64,000 nt of DNA from NCBI GenBank assembly GCA_012797975.1, contig JAAZOD010000028.1, forward strand, positions 1 through 64,000. The letters run 5' to 3'. The notes under the pieces are model-generated. The model was not told where the DNA came from. It was given only the letters and a program-made list of their open reading frames with translations, and did not search any database. Both the position numbers and the translations under genes were made by a program. Source of the stretch: Pelolinea sp. (GTDB lineage: Bacteria; Chloroflexota; Anaerolineae; Anaerolineales; Anaerolineaceae). Positions 43,746-51,588 of this stretch are shown here, piece after piece. Within the stretch, counting starts at the first letter, position 1; each line of letters begins with the position of its first letter.

Positions 43746-44159
43746 ATGAAAAGAAATGTTCCATTTTGCTTTGTTTTATTCGCTGCGGTCATGCTCTTAT
43801 CAGCATGCAATCCAATTCTTTCACGGGATCCTTTGAACGGCACATCCTGGTCATTAGGTGCCATCGATGAAACCCCTACGCTGCAAGGGATCCTGGTAAC
43901 GCTTGCATTCGCTGACGGACAGGTCAGCGGTTCGTCGGGTTGCAATTCGTATGGCGGCTCTTATAAGGTCAATGGAGAAAAAATCACCATCCGTTCGCTG
44001 GTCTCTACCCTGATGGCATGCCAAGACATAGACATCATGGAACAAGAACAAACTTACATGCAATATTTACAGAATGCACAAACCTACCAGATCGACAGTG
44101 ATCAGCTTCAGATCGCTACAATAGATGGGAAAGTGCTGGTTTTCACTCTGCAGAAATAG
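43746..44159 (+). CDS. META-domain lipoprotein (HslJ-like)
   Basis: The signal peptide ends in LLSACN (lipobox cysteine about residue 20). The remaining domain has the META order: LNGTSWSLGAI, VTLAFADGQVSGSSGCNSYGGSYKV, STLMACQDIDIMEQEQTYMQYLQNAQTYQI and a closing strand. Such small lipoproteins occur in heat-shock or envelope-stress contexts, but no enzyme activity is known. AGGAG lies 6 nt before ATG 43746. Confidence 0.85.
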   Translation: MKRNVPFCFVLFAAVMLLSACNPILSRDPLNGTSWSLGAIDETPTLQGILVTLAFADGQVSGSSGCNSYGGSYKVNGEKITIRSLVSTLMACQDIDIMEQEQTYMQYLQNAQTYQIDSDQLQIATIDGKVLVFTLQK

Positions 44160-44173
44160 GAAGTTTTTTATAT

Positions 44174-44198
44174 AAAATGGATTTCGATTATCCATTTT
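44174..44198 (+). other. Hairpin after the META lipoprotein
   Basis: AAAATGGAT and ATCCATTTT form a 9-bp stem with a 7-nt loop. It precedes the stronger terminator and may act as a weak terminator. Confidence 0.4.
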
Positions 44199-44216
44199 CA
44201 CAGGATCAGCGAAAAC

Positions 44217-44251
44217 AAAAAGAGCGGCTTGGTTTTCAAGCCGCTCTTTTT
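44217..44251. terminator. Bidirectional terminator between convergent lipoprotein genes
   Basis: A 15-bp stem (AAAAAGAGCGGCTTG and complement) with a GTTTT loop has T-runs on both strands. Confidence 0.92.
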
Positions 44252-44269
44252 TAACCCTATCGTTTTCAA

Positions 44270-44722
44270 TTACTCGACGGTGATTTCAACAAGCCCTTTG
44301 ACATTCTGTTTGCCAGAAAGACCAGGCATCACAGAGCGCAGACTGCCGTCTTCATCGAACGCGACGATGCAGTTGGTGCAGGCAGCCAATTCATCTTTGG
44401 TCACTTCAGCGGTGAATCCATCAGAAGCGACCAGGGTGAGTTTTGTATAATCGGCCACACCGGCTGCGGAAAGCAGATCGCTGATGAGAACACCATTGAA
44501 CTTTGTGGTTTCACCATCTTTGTTGGTATATTCTGCTTCCACCTGGGTCATGGCATTCAAATCATCCGCGGTCCAGGAGGCATCGGCTGCGCCACTGAGC
44601 TTAAGGGCGGCTTCAGCAACCACAACGGCTTCTTCGCCAGTGGTCTCGGCAGCTTTGGTTGCGCAGGCTGAGAGCAACAACCCTGCAATTAGCACACTGA
44701 TCAGAATAATTTTTTTGTTCAT
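44270..44722 (-). CDS. Lipoprotein with molybdopterin-oxidoreductase-like (SUOX-fold) domain
   Basis: A lipoprotein signal (LLLSACATKA) is followed by a domain of about 110 residues resembling a shortened sulfite-oxidase/YedY-type molybdopterin-binding fold: LKLSGAADASWTADDLNAMTQVE, GVLISDLLSAAGVADYTKLTLVASDGFTAEV and VMPGLSGKQNVKGLVEITV. The usual cofactor-ligating cysteine arrangement is not evident; the only cysteines are the lipobox and CTNC. It may bind the cofactor or may keep only the fold. AGGAGAAG lies just before the ATG. A structured leader of about 220 nt with a terminator precedes the gene, and that is the strongest clue to its regulation. Confidence 0.8.
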   Translation of the reverse strand: MNKKIILISVLIAGLLLSACATKAAETTGEEAVVVAEAALKLSGAADASWTADDLNAMTQVEAEYTNKDGETTKFNGVLISDLLSAAGVADYTKLTLVASDGFTAEVTKDELAACTNCIVAFDEDGSLRSVMPGLSGKQNVKGLVEITVE

Positions 44723-44790
44723 TTTCTTCTCCTATTTTTTGAACGATGTACGGGCGGCTTTTCGATCCCTGTCCCTAGTGTGCCATTCAT

Positions 44791-44954
44791 GAAAAACAGC
44801 AGCCAGAAAGAAGCTGCTGCCTGTTGACACCATTCACCAGTTCACCTTCTTTCCAAGCGGGAGGCGGGAGCGTTTCCGCTCACACCCTATCGGTCCAAAA
44901 GCCATTGTCATTATCCTTTAGGCTGATGAACTCGAAGATGTAAACAGTATTGTA
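44791..44954 (-). promoter_or_regulatory. Structured leader with intrinsic terminator (candidate riboswitch)
   Basis: On the minus strand, -10 TACAAT (44949-44954) is followed by an RNA with a GAGCG-GAAA-CGCTC hairpin, a GCCTCCC stretch (GCCT at 44862-44865) that can pair with AGGC (44819-44822) to close a roughly 45-nt purine-rich internal region. A terminator stem CAGCAGC/GCTGCTG (44797-44819) with a T5 tail follows immediately. The gene start is 70 nt further on. The element fits an aptamer plus terminator, but I cannot assign a known class. Confidence 0.55.
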
Positions 44955-44985
44955 GCACAATCAAAAAAAAGTGATAGAGGGTATT

Positions 44986-45996
44986 CTAGTTCAAAGAAAA
45001 TCTATAGACCTCATGGTAATGGCGTCCAATAGCCACTTGGATCGTGCCGTGTTCCAGGTCATATAGCACGGACCAGCGCGTGGCAAAATCGCCTGGTTGA
45101 GATACCTTCTCCAATAATTCCATTGCTTTACCCTCGCCCAATCCCCCCTGAAAGCGTTGAAGCTCTTGCTCGAGCAGGTTATATCGCCAACAATTTGGAG
45201 CGGTGGATGAAGAAGTTTCACTGATCAAAAAGTTGGTTGCCACCTGCCAGTTCTTGTCATTGCGGATCACGACCGGTTCACCATGGATATATTCGATAAT
45301 CGCAGAATTTCCCTCCCGATCCGCAATCAGGTAATGGATGGGGATATCATCGAAATCAACATTGTAATCTTGGATCAGGGCAAGAGCTGATTCTACGTTT
45401 GCCGCATGATCCAGCATCAAACGCATCAATTCCAAGCTGCCAATGGTAATTTTCTCAGGATCATCTCCTCCTTCGGCATGGGCAACGCTCATCATGCCTG
45501 CCGCGAATCCCATCTCATTCATTCCATCGAATGGAAGATAGGGGACGTATCGTAAAGCTTCGGGGTCATCCAACGGTGTGTTTTGATCATCGTATCCAAG
45601 GTAAGAAATATCCACCATGGAAACAGAGCGATAGCCGCCGGAAGGTTGGGTAAACAGAATCATCACGGGATGAAAATACCAATCAAAGTTACGGCCAAAA
45701 ATCGCCTGACCCATATTCCCAAAGCTGGCAAAACAGGAACAGGCAAAATGCGGTTGAGAGAATGAAACCGCCTGCCTGTCATCCATCATTCCGGTCTTCA
45801 GGTATTCGTCGAATCCATAATCCCCCGGATAGGAATACCAATAAAAAGGGTAATCAGAAATCTGTTCCACCGCAGAGGAACCATCAAGGTCTTTTGCATC
45901 TTCCAAGGGCTCATTGAAACCATCCTTCATTCCTGCACAATCCGACAGGAACCCTATGATAAAAACCGTGACGACAAGAATAAATTTCTTTACCAT
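44986..45996 (-). CDS. Ntn-hydrolase, choloylglycine/penicillin V acylase-like, with N-terminal signal
   Basis: The 336-residue protein has a hydrophobic N-terminus (FILVVTVFIIGFLSDCAG) that may be a lipobox-like signal anchor. The domain contains HFACSCFASFGNMGQAIFGRNFDWYFHP, where a cysteine near the start of the mature enzyme and the GRNFDW strand mark linear-amide C-N hydrolases. GFAAGMMSVAHAE and ADREGNSAIIEYIHGEPVVIRND are also family strands. The substrate could be an N-acyl amide or bile-salt-like compound. Which cysteine is the nucleophile is not certain, because signal removal would be needed first. No ribosome site is strong. Confidence 0.7.
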   Translation of the reverse strand: MVKKFILVVTVFIIGFLSDCAGMKDGFNEPLEDAKDLDGSSAVEQISDYPFYWYSYPGDYGFDEYLKTGMMDDRQAVSFSQPHFACSCFASFGNMGQAIFGRNFDWYFHPVMILFTQPSGGYRSVSMVDISYLGYDDQNTPLDDPEALRYVPYLPFDGMNEMGFAAGMMSVAHAEGGDDPEKITIGSLELMRLMLDHAANVESALALIQDYNVDFDDIPIHYLIADREGNSAIIEYIHGEPVVIRNDKNWQVATNFLISETSSSTAPNCWRYNLLEQELQRFQGGLGEGKAMELLEKVSQPGDFATRWSVLYDLEHGTIQVAIGRHYHEVYRFSLN

Positions 45997-46182
45997 GCTT
46001 CAACCCATCCTAACGATCACTCGCAGAACCATTTCTTCAACTTACAGCATAGAAAGATCAAGCTGTATTGTCATCCGCTGCTTGTAGCATTTTAAACTGT
46101 ACATCCCGATAAAAAGAAAACGCTTCAGCGAAGGAAATAATTCTTTAAAATTCCGCAAATCGCTTCGCGTTCGCTTTTTTGC

Positions 46183-46188
46183 TATAAT
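46183..46188 (+). promoter_or_regulatory. -10 box for the LVIVD/beta-helix gene
   Basis: TATAAT lies 56 nt before the ATG. No matching -35 hexamer is obvious at 16-18 nt. The mRNA leader includes the ribosome site TAGGAGGATG. Confidence 0.5.
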
Positions 46189-46244
46189 TCCCTAAGGTCT
46201 CTCAAGAAAATTACCCAAAATTGCATTGTCCGTAGGAGGATGTC

Positions 46245-49200
46245 ATGAAGAAAGGGAATCACCTTCGATTTGGCTTAATAGTGGCGCTGTTGTTATTGTT
46301 CATCCCCAACGCAACTTTCGCAGCCGCACAAGATAACGGCAGTGACTGGAAGCTTATCTCGCAAGTCGGTGGCACGACCCAGGCGATCTTCCTGGACGAG
46401 CAAACTCTCTATGTGGGGGTTGGAATGCACATTGAAGTCTTTGATGTGTCCAATATCCAGGCGCCTGTTCTGCTGGGCAGCAGCCCCATCCTGCCAAATT
46501 TCATCGAAAGCATCACCGGCGATGGATCGCAATACCTTTACGCAGCTTGCGGTGCATCTGGCGTGCAGGTGCTGGATATTTCCAATCCCTCCTCCCCCGC
46601 ACTGGCCGGATCCTATGACACCTTAGGATATACAGAAGATATTTATCTAAAAGACAACCATGCCATTCTCGCTGACGGACCCAATGGCATTCAGGTGCTG
46701 GATATTTCCGTCCCCTCTTCCCCACAATGGGTCAGCGAAGCCTATTCACTGGCCTATGCATATGATATAGAAATGAGTGGGAATACCCTGTACGCGGCAG
46801 GCGGGGGAAGCGGGTTACTGGTGGTTGATCTCAGCAATGTTGCCCAACCGCAGGAAAAGGGCGTCGTCAGCATGGATGGTTTCCTGTATGCCCTGGCCAT
46901 CTCCGGGAAATCGCTTTACAGCGCCAACGCCTGGGGCGGTGTGGGAATGGCAGATATCAGTGATCCACTCGTTCCCAAGGTTCTGGATGCCCTTACCACC
47001 AATGGCTGGGCAATGGATGTCGATATTGAGAATACCGGTTTGCTGGTCATGGATGGAACGGATGGGGTGCGCTTGTATGATATTTCCAATTCATCTCCCC
47101 AATTGTCGATCCTTTATGAAGATACCGGTTTCACCTATCAGGGTATCTTGCAAGGCAGCCACGCTTTTGTGACCGATAAAGAGCAAGGGTTGCTGACGCT
47201 CGATTTCAGCAACAAAAACGATCCACGCCTGGTTCACAACTATCTCCCCATTCTGGATGCCAGACGGGTGACGATGAGCGGGAATGCTGCTTATGTGGCA
47301 GCAGGCCTATCGGGAATGCGGGCGATCGACCTCAGCTCGCCAGCCAAGCCGCAAGAGACCTTCTGGTTCGATACCGAAGGCGGGTATGCCAACAAAGTGC
47401 TGGTGGAAGGGAACACCGCCTATCTCTCTACACACCTGGCAACCCAGTATCCCCTGCGCATCTTTGACATCAGCGATCCGCTCCATCCACAATTGGTGGG
47501 GCAGGTACCCAATGACGAGGCAGTCTTTAATTCCGCCTTCCGTTCTCTCGCCTATTCCAATGGCTATATCTATGTCCCCGGAGAGAATTTCGACATTGCA
47601 GTGGATGTGCAGGATGCAACCAACCCCAAAGTCATGGGAAACATCCCTTTTGAAAATCCCATCAACGCAGATGCGCAGGGAAACCTGCTTATCACGGTGA
47701 ACAACAATGAGCTACAGTTGGTGGATGTAAGTGATCCAAGCGCATTAGCCGAAATATCAAAATTCGCGCGCACGACCACGGGGGAAGGGATCGTTTTTTT
47801 GGATGAGACCACGGTGGTGACATCCAGCGATAGCGGGATCATGGTAGTGGATGTCAGTAATCCCGCTTCGCCACGCCAGATTTCCAACCTGGCAGTTCAA
47901 GGCACGGTCATGGAAATATTCCTGGATGGAAGCACTGCTTACCTGAGCTGCCTGGGCGGCGGCATTCAAATCGTGGATCTCTCCGCGATTGAGCAGCCCA
48001 CGTTGATCGGATCGGTGGAAACGCCCGGCATCGCCTATGATTGTTCCGTGCAGGGAAACACACTGCTGGTAGCAGACAGTTATGGCGGACTGTTGGTATA
48101 CCAAAAAGGTGCTGCCAACAGTTCGACCATGGACAGGAACGATGGGCTTGCTCTGGCCAAGTCTTCTATCGAAAACACTACAAACCCAGCCATTCATTTG
48201 AGCAGTTTTGAAACCAACCTGCGGGAATATTCCACCGGTAAGTCTGCGCACGAAAAAAGGACCACCACTGTATCGAATTCCGCCACCTGCACGGTCAGCA
48301 CGACCGCGGATGATGGCAGCGGCAGTTTGAGGGAGTGCATTTCCACCTTGAGCGAAGGAACCACGATCACCTTTGATACCCAGGTCTTTTCACCAAGCAA
48401 ACCCGCCACCATCCAGCTGCTCTCGCCGCTGCCGGTGATCGATCAGATCACTTTTACCATTGACGGCAGCAATGCAGGGGTAATTCTGGATGGCAGTCAA
48501 TTGGAAACCGGCAGCGGTTTGGAGTTCTATTCCTCCAACAGCATGATTAAGGGGCTGCAGATCATCAACTTCCCCGAAAACGGCATCCGCGTGAACGGCG
48601 ACAACAATCAGATCGGCGGCAATCGATTGATCGGTGAAGGCCCCCTCGGCGAAGGCAATCTGCTGAGCGGGAACGGGATCAACGGCATCATCCTGTATGG
48701 CAACAACAACATCATCCGTGGAAACCTGGTCGGTACCGATAGCAAGGGCAGCAAGGCAATGGCGAACTACTATGGAATTTTCATTTCGGAATGGTGTAAA
48801 GATACCATAGTGGGTGGAACGGAAGAGGGAGAGGGGAACGTGATCAGCGGCAATACCTGGGCAAACATGGATACCTGGGGGAACCATGCGCAGGTCATTG
48901 GCAACCTGATCGGATTGGACATTTCCGGGACCAAAGCCGTGAATCCACAAACCGGCGCCAACCTCATTATCGAATCCGGCGCTTCCAATTCGCTCATCGG
49001 TGGAACGCGACCCGAAATGCGCAACATCATCAGCGGCAGCGATCTGGGTATCGTCATCAGTGATCCAAACACCTACCAAAATTCCATCATCGGCAATTAC
49101 ATCGGCACGGATATCAGCGGCACCTATGCCATTCCAAACAACACCGGCTTCACCATCTTCACCGTAAGCTACAACCGCATCGGCGGCGCAGGAGAGGGTG

Positions 49201-49952
49201 AAAGCAACCTGATCAGCGGCAACCAAACCGGCATCAATTTGAACGGTTATGGGGTAACCGACAATATCATTCAAGGCAACATCCTTGGGTGGGATGCAAG
49301 CGGCAAAAAGCAACTGCCCAACAACACCGGCATTTCCATCAACATGGGGCAGCGGCATATCATCGTCGGCGGATACAGTGCTGCCGAAGGCAATCGCATC
49401 GCCTCCAAAGATCTTGGAATGCGCATCAGCGACGCAGGCATTGAATATAACTTCATCGCCGGCAATTCCTTCAGCGGTTCCAGCGTTTCCGGGATCTTTT
49501 TCGAAAACCATTCCTCCAACAACTTTGTCCAGGGCAATTCCTTCACGGATATGAATTCCAATGCTGTTCGGGTCGACTACGGCAGCGGCAACCAGATACG
49601 CTCCAATACCTATGATATAAAGGCACAGAACGCAATTTTTCTGGTAGAGAATGGGAACCTGAACTTGGCCGCACCGTTGATCGATCGTGCAACACCCTAC
49701 AGCGTTTCCGGCAGCACCTGCCCGAATTGTCTGGTAGAGATCTATTCCATTTCAGGCCAGACCATTCGCTATGCAGGCAAAACAACCTCCGATGCAACCG
49801 GGGCCTTTCAATGGACAAGCTGCCAGGCAAGCGAGGGAAACCAGGTGGCGGCATTGACCATTGATGCGCAGGGGAATACCTCCATGTTCTCCAATCCGAT
49901 CAGCATGGAAAACGATGAAAGCGGGCAACCCTCAACCTGCAACATCCCGTAA
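46245..49952 (+). CDS. Large secreted protein with LVIVD beta-propeller and right-handed beta-helix
   Basis: A signal peptide (LIVALLLLFIPNATFAAAQD) starts the 1235-residue chain. Residues 30-640 carry about fourteen LVIVD-type repeats (for example GVQVLDISNPSSPALAGSYDT and GIQVLDISVPSSPQWVSEA), each ending in a disulphide-free blade; this is a beta-propeller. A low-complexity joint is followed by TCTVSTTADDGSGSLRECIS, typical of autotransporter-like beta-helix starts. Residues 720-1160 form a parallel beta-helix with NLIGTD, SGNG and GNVISGN coils. The end has a short Ig-like domain. There is no LPXTG or membrane anchor, so it may be released or bound to polysaccharide. AGGAGGATGTC precedes the ATG. 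Confidence 0.88.
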   Translation: MKKGNHLRFGLIVALLLLFIPNATFAAAQDNGSDWKLISQVGGTTQAIFLDEQTLYVGVGMHIEVFDVSNIQAPVLLGSSPILPNFIESITGDGSQYLYAACGASGVQVLDISNPSSPALAGSYDTLGYTEDIYLKDNHAILADGPNGIQVLDISVPSSPQWVSEAYSLAYAYDIEMSGNTLYAAGGGSGLLVVDLSNVAQPQEKGVVSMDGFLYALAISGKSLYSANAWGGVGMADISDPLVPKVLDALTTNGWAMDVDIENTGLLVMDGTDGVRLYDISNSSPQLSILYEDTGFTYQGILQGSHAFVTDKEQGLLTLDFSNKNDPRLVHNYLPILDARRVTMSGNAAYVAAGLSGMRAIDLSSPAKPQETFWFDTEGGYANKVLVEGNTAYLSTHLATQYPLRIFDISDPLHPQLVGQVPNDEAVFNSAFRSLAYSNGYIYVPGENFDIAVDVQDATNPKVMGNIPFENPINADAQGNLLITVNNNELQLVDVSDPSALAEISKFARTTTGEGIVFLDETTVVTSSDSGIMVVDVSNPASPRQISNLAVQGTVMEIFLDGSTAYLSCLGGGIQIVDLSAIEQPTLIGSVETPGIAYDCSVQGNTLLVADSYGGLLVYQKGAANSSTMDRNDGLALAKSSIENTTNPAIHLSSFETNLREYSTGKSAHEKRTTTVSNSATCTVSTTADDGSGSLRECISTLSEGTTITFDTQVFSPSKPATIQLLSPLPVIDQITFTIDGSNAGVILDGSQLETGSGLEFYSSNSMIKGLQIINFPENGIRVNGDNNQIGGNRLIGEGPLGEGNLLSGNGINGIILYGNNNIIRGNLVGTDSKGSKAMANYYGIFISEWCKDTIVGGTEEGEGNVISGNTWANMDTWGNHAQVIGNLIGLDISGTKAVNPQTGANLIIESGASNSLIGGTRPEMRNIISGSDLGIVISDPNTYQNSIIGNYIGTDISGTYAIPNNTGFTIFTVSYNRIGGAGEGESNLISGNQTGINLNGYGVTDNIIQGNILGWDASGKKQLPNNTGISINMGQRHIIVGGYSAAEGNRIASKDLGMRISDAGIEYNFIAGNSFSGSSVSGIFFENHSSNNFVQGNSFTDMNSNAVRVDYGSGNQIRSNTYDIKAQNAIFLVENGNLNLAAPLIDRATPYSVSGSTCPNCLVEIYSISGQTIRYAGKTTSDATGAFQWTSCQASEGNQVAALTIDAQGNTSMFSNPISMENDESGQPSTCNIP

Positions 49953-49974
49953 GAATTAGTGCCTTTTCTTTTCC

Positions 49975-50012
49975 AACCTCCCCATTCTGCAAGCAGCAAT
50001 GGGGAGGTTTTT
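49975..50012 (+). terminator. Terminator after the LVIVD/beta-helix gene
   Basis: AACCTCCCCATT and its complement form a 12-bp stem, with an extra CTGC/GCAG pairing in the loop, followed by five T residues. Confidence 0.9.
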
Positions 50013-50169
50013 ATTCAATGGTGAACGGGTTTTCATGACCATCTTTGAATTGAAACAACCCCGGTCACAGCGGTCCCTCGGTTTGCCCCATGTACATATT
50101 TGGACAGTCGAACAGTGCTTTTTTAAGGTACAATGACGTGGTTCAACCTCAATCTCAGGAACAACCCTT

Positions 50170-51588
50170 ATGCTAAAAAGCTCTTTTTGTGTCCACGGAC
50201 ACTTCTACCAACCACCGCGCGAGGATCCCTTTACAGGGGAAATCCCCAATGAGTATGGAGCAGGCCGTTTTGGGAACTGGTGTGAACGCATCTACCAGGA
50301 GTGCTACCTGCCCAACGCACAGGTTGGAAACTTTCAAAAGATCAGCTACAATATCGGCCCCACCCTGTTTGCCTGGATGGAAAAAAAACATCCCGAGACC
50401 GTGCGCGCCATTGCCGAGCAGGAAAAACAGGTTTTTCAAAGAACCGGCATCAGCAACGCCATGGCTCAGCCCTATTTTCATAACATTCTTCCGCTTGCCA
50501 GCGAGCGGGACAAAAACACACTGATCCTGTGGGGCATTAAAGACTATACGAAACGCTTTGGACATGCGCCGCAGGGCATGTGGCTGCCTGAAACGGCCAT
50601 GGACCTGGCCTCCTTGGAAGCGATGGCGGTCTATGGGATCCAGTTCACCATTCTGGCGCCCTGGCAAGCCAAAGATCCCCGCCTGGATACCACCCAGCCC
50701 TACCGGGTGGCATTGGCAAGCGGTAAAGAATTCTATGTTTTCTTTTACAATTCATTTCTTTCCGGTGAGGTCAGCTTCAACCCCAGTTCGACCGAGAACG
50801 CGGATACTTTTGTGAGGGATTGGCTGATCCCTCAGTTGGATTCCATAAAGGTCGACCATGAACTCTTCAGCATGGTTGCATCAGATGGAGAATTGTACGG
50901 GCATCACCAGCCCTTCCGCGAACGTTTCCTCAGTTACCTGCTGGATGGAGCAGTCGAAAAAACCGGGATCGAACGACAATTTCCGGCACTGTGGTTGAAA
51001 GAACACGCCGTGGAACACAGCGTGGAACTGCTCGAAAATACCTCCTGGAGCTGCCATCACGGCATTGAACGCTGGCGCAATGTGTGCGGAGATGCGCCCT
51101 CGGCAACCTGGAAAAAACCGGTGCGCGAATTCATGAATAGACTGGCGGATTCCATCGACCGGGAATTTGAAACCCATTTGCAAAACCTGATCCGCGATCC
51201 CTGGGAATTGCGCAATGCCTATGTGGAAGTTCTGCTGGGAGAAAAGAGCGTGGAAGATCTTGTGGCAGATCATGCCACACAGGACCTGACCCCCGGGCAA
51301 CGTTCCCTGATCCGTATCCTACTGGAAGCAGAATATGACCGCATGCGCATGTTCGCATCGGATGCCTGGTTCTACTTCGACCTCGATCGTATCGAGCTAT
51401 TGAACTCCTTAAAATATGCTGCGCATGCCGCCGGTCTGGTGGAGCAAGCCACCGGCCACAACCCTACTGATGAAGCGGTCAAGATCCTGACACAGGCGCA
51501 CAGTGAGGTCTCCAGTTTGAGCGGAGATATCACCTTCCTGGGTTATTTGAAGAGCTTCGAGATGAAGATCGAGCAGAATTCTCACTGA
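50170..51588 (+). CDS. Glycoside hydrolase family 57 (alpha-amylase/glucan-acting)
   Basis: The 472-residue protein is a GH57 enzyme: VHGHFYQPPREDPF near the start, the nucleophile motif MWLPETAMD (Glu) and the SDGELYGHHQPF motif with the catalytic aspartate (about residue 240). A helical C-terminal domain follows. There is no signal peptide, so it should act on an internal alpha-glucan such as glycogen. A -10-like TACAAT (50139-50144) lies 26 nt before the ATG. Its stop overlaps the GH13 stop by 7 nt on the opposite strand, and no terminator lies between them. Confidence 0.88.
   Translation: MLKSSFCVHGHFYQPPREDPFTGEIPNEYGAGRFGNWCERIYQECYLPNAQVGNFQKISYNIGPTLFAWMEKKHPETVRAIAEQEKQVFQRTGISNAMAQPYFHNILPLASERDKNTLILWGIKDYTKRFGHAPQGMWLPETAMDLASLEAMAVYGIQFTILAPWQAKDPRLDTTQPYRVALASGKEFYVFFYNSFLSGEVSFNPSSTENADTFVRDWLIPQLDSIKVDHELFSMVASDGELYGHHQPFRERFLSYLLDGAVEKTGIERQFPALWLKEHAVEHSVELLENTSWSCHHGIERWRNVCGDAPSATWKKPVREFMNRLADSIDREFETHLQNLIRDPWELRNAYVEVLLGEKSVEDLVADHATQDLTPGQRSLIRILLEAEYDRMRMFASDAWFYFDLDRIELLNSLKYAAHAAGLVEQATGHNPTDEAVKILTQAHSEVSSLSGDITFLGYLKSFEMKIEQNSH

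Noticed and set aside
46400-48100. Regular repeats considered as a CRISPR array or DNA repeat
   Set aside because: Repeats are at the protein level (LVIVD blades), diverged at the DNA level and in frame.
48390-49511. Open frame of 373 codons on the minus strand
   Set aside because: It is the complement of the repetitive beta-helix region; regular repeats keep the frame open.
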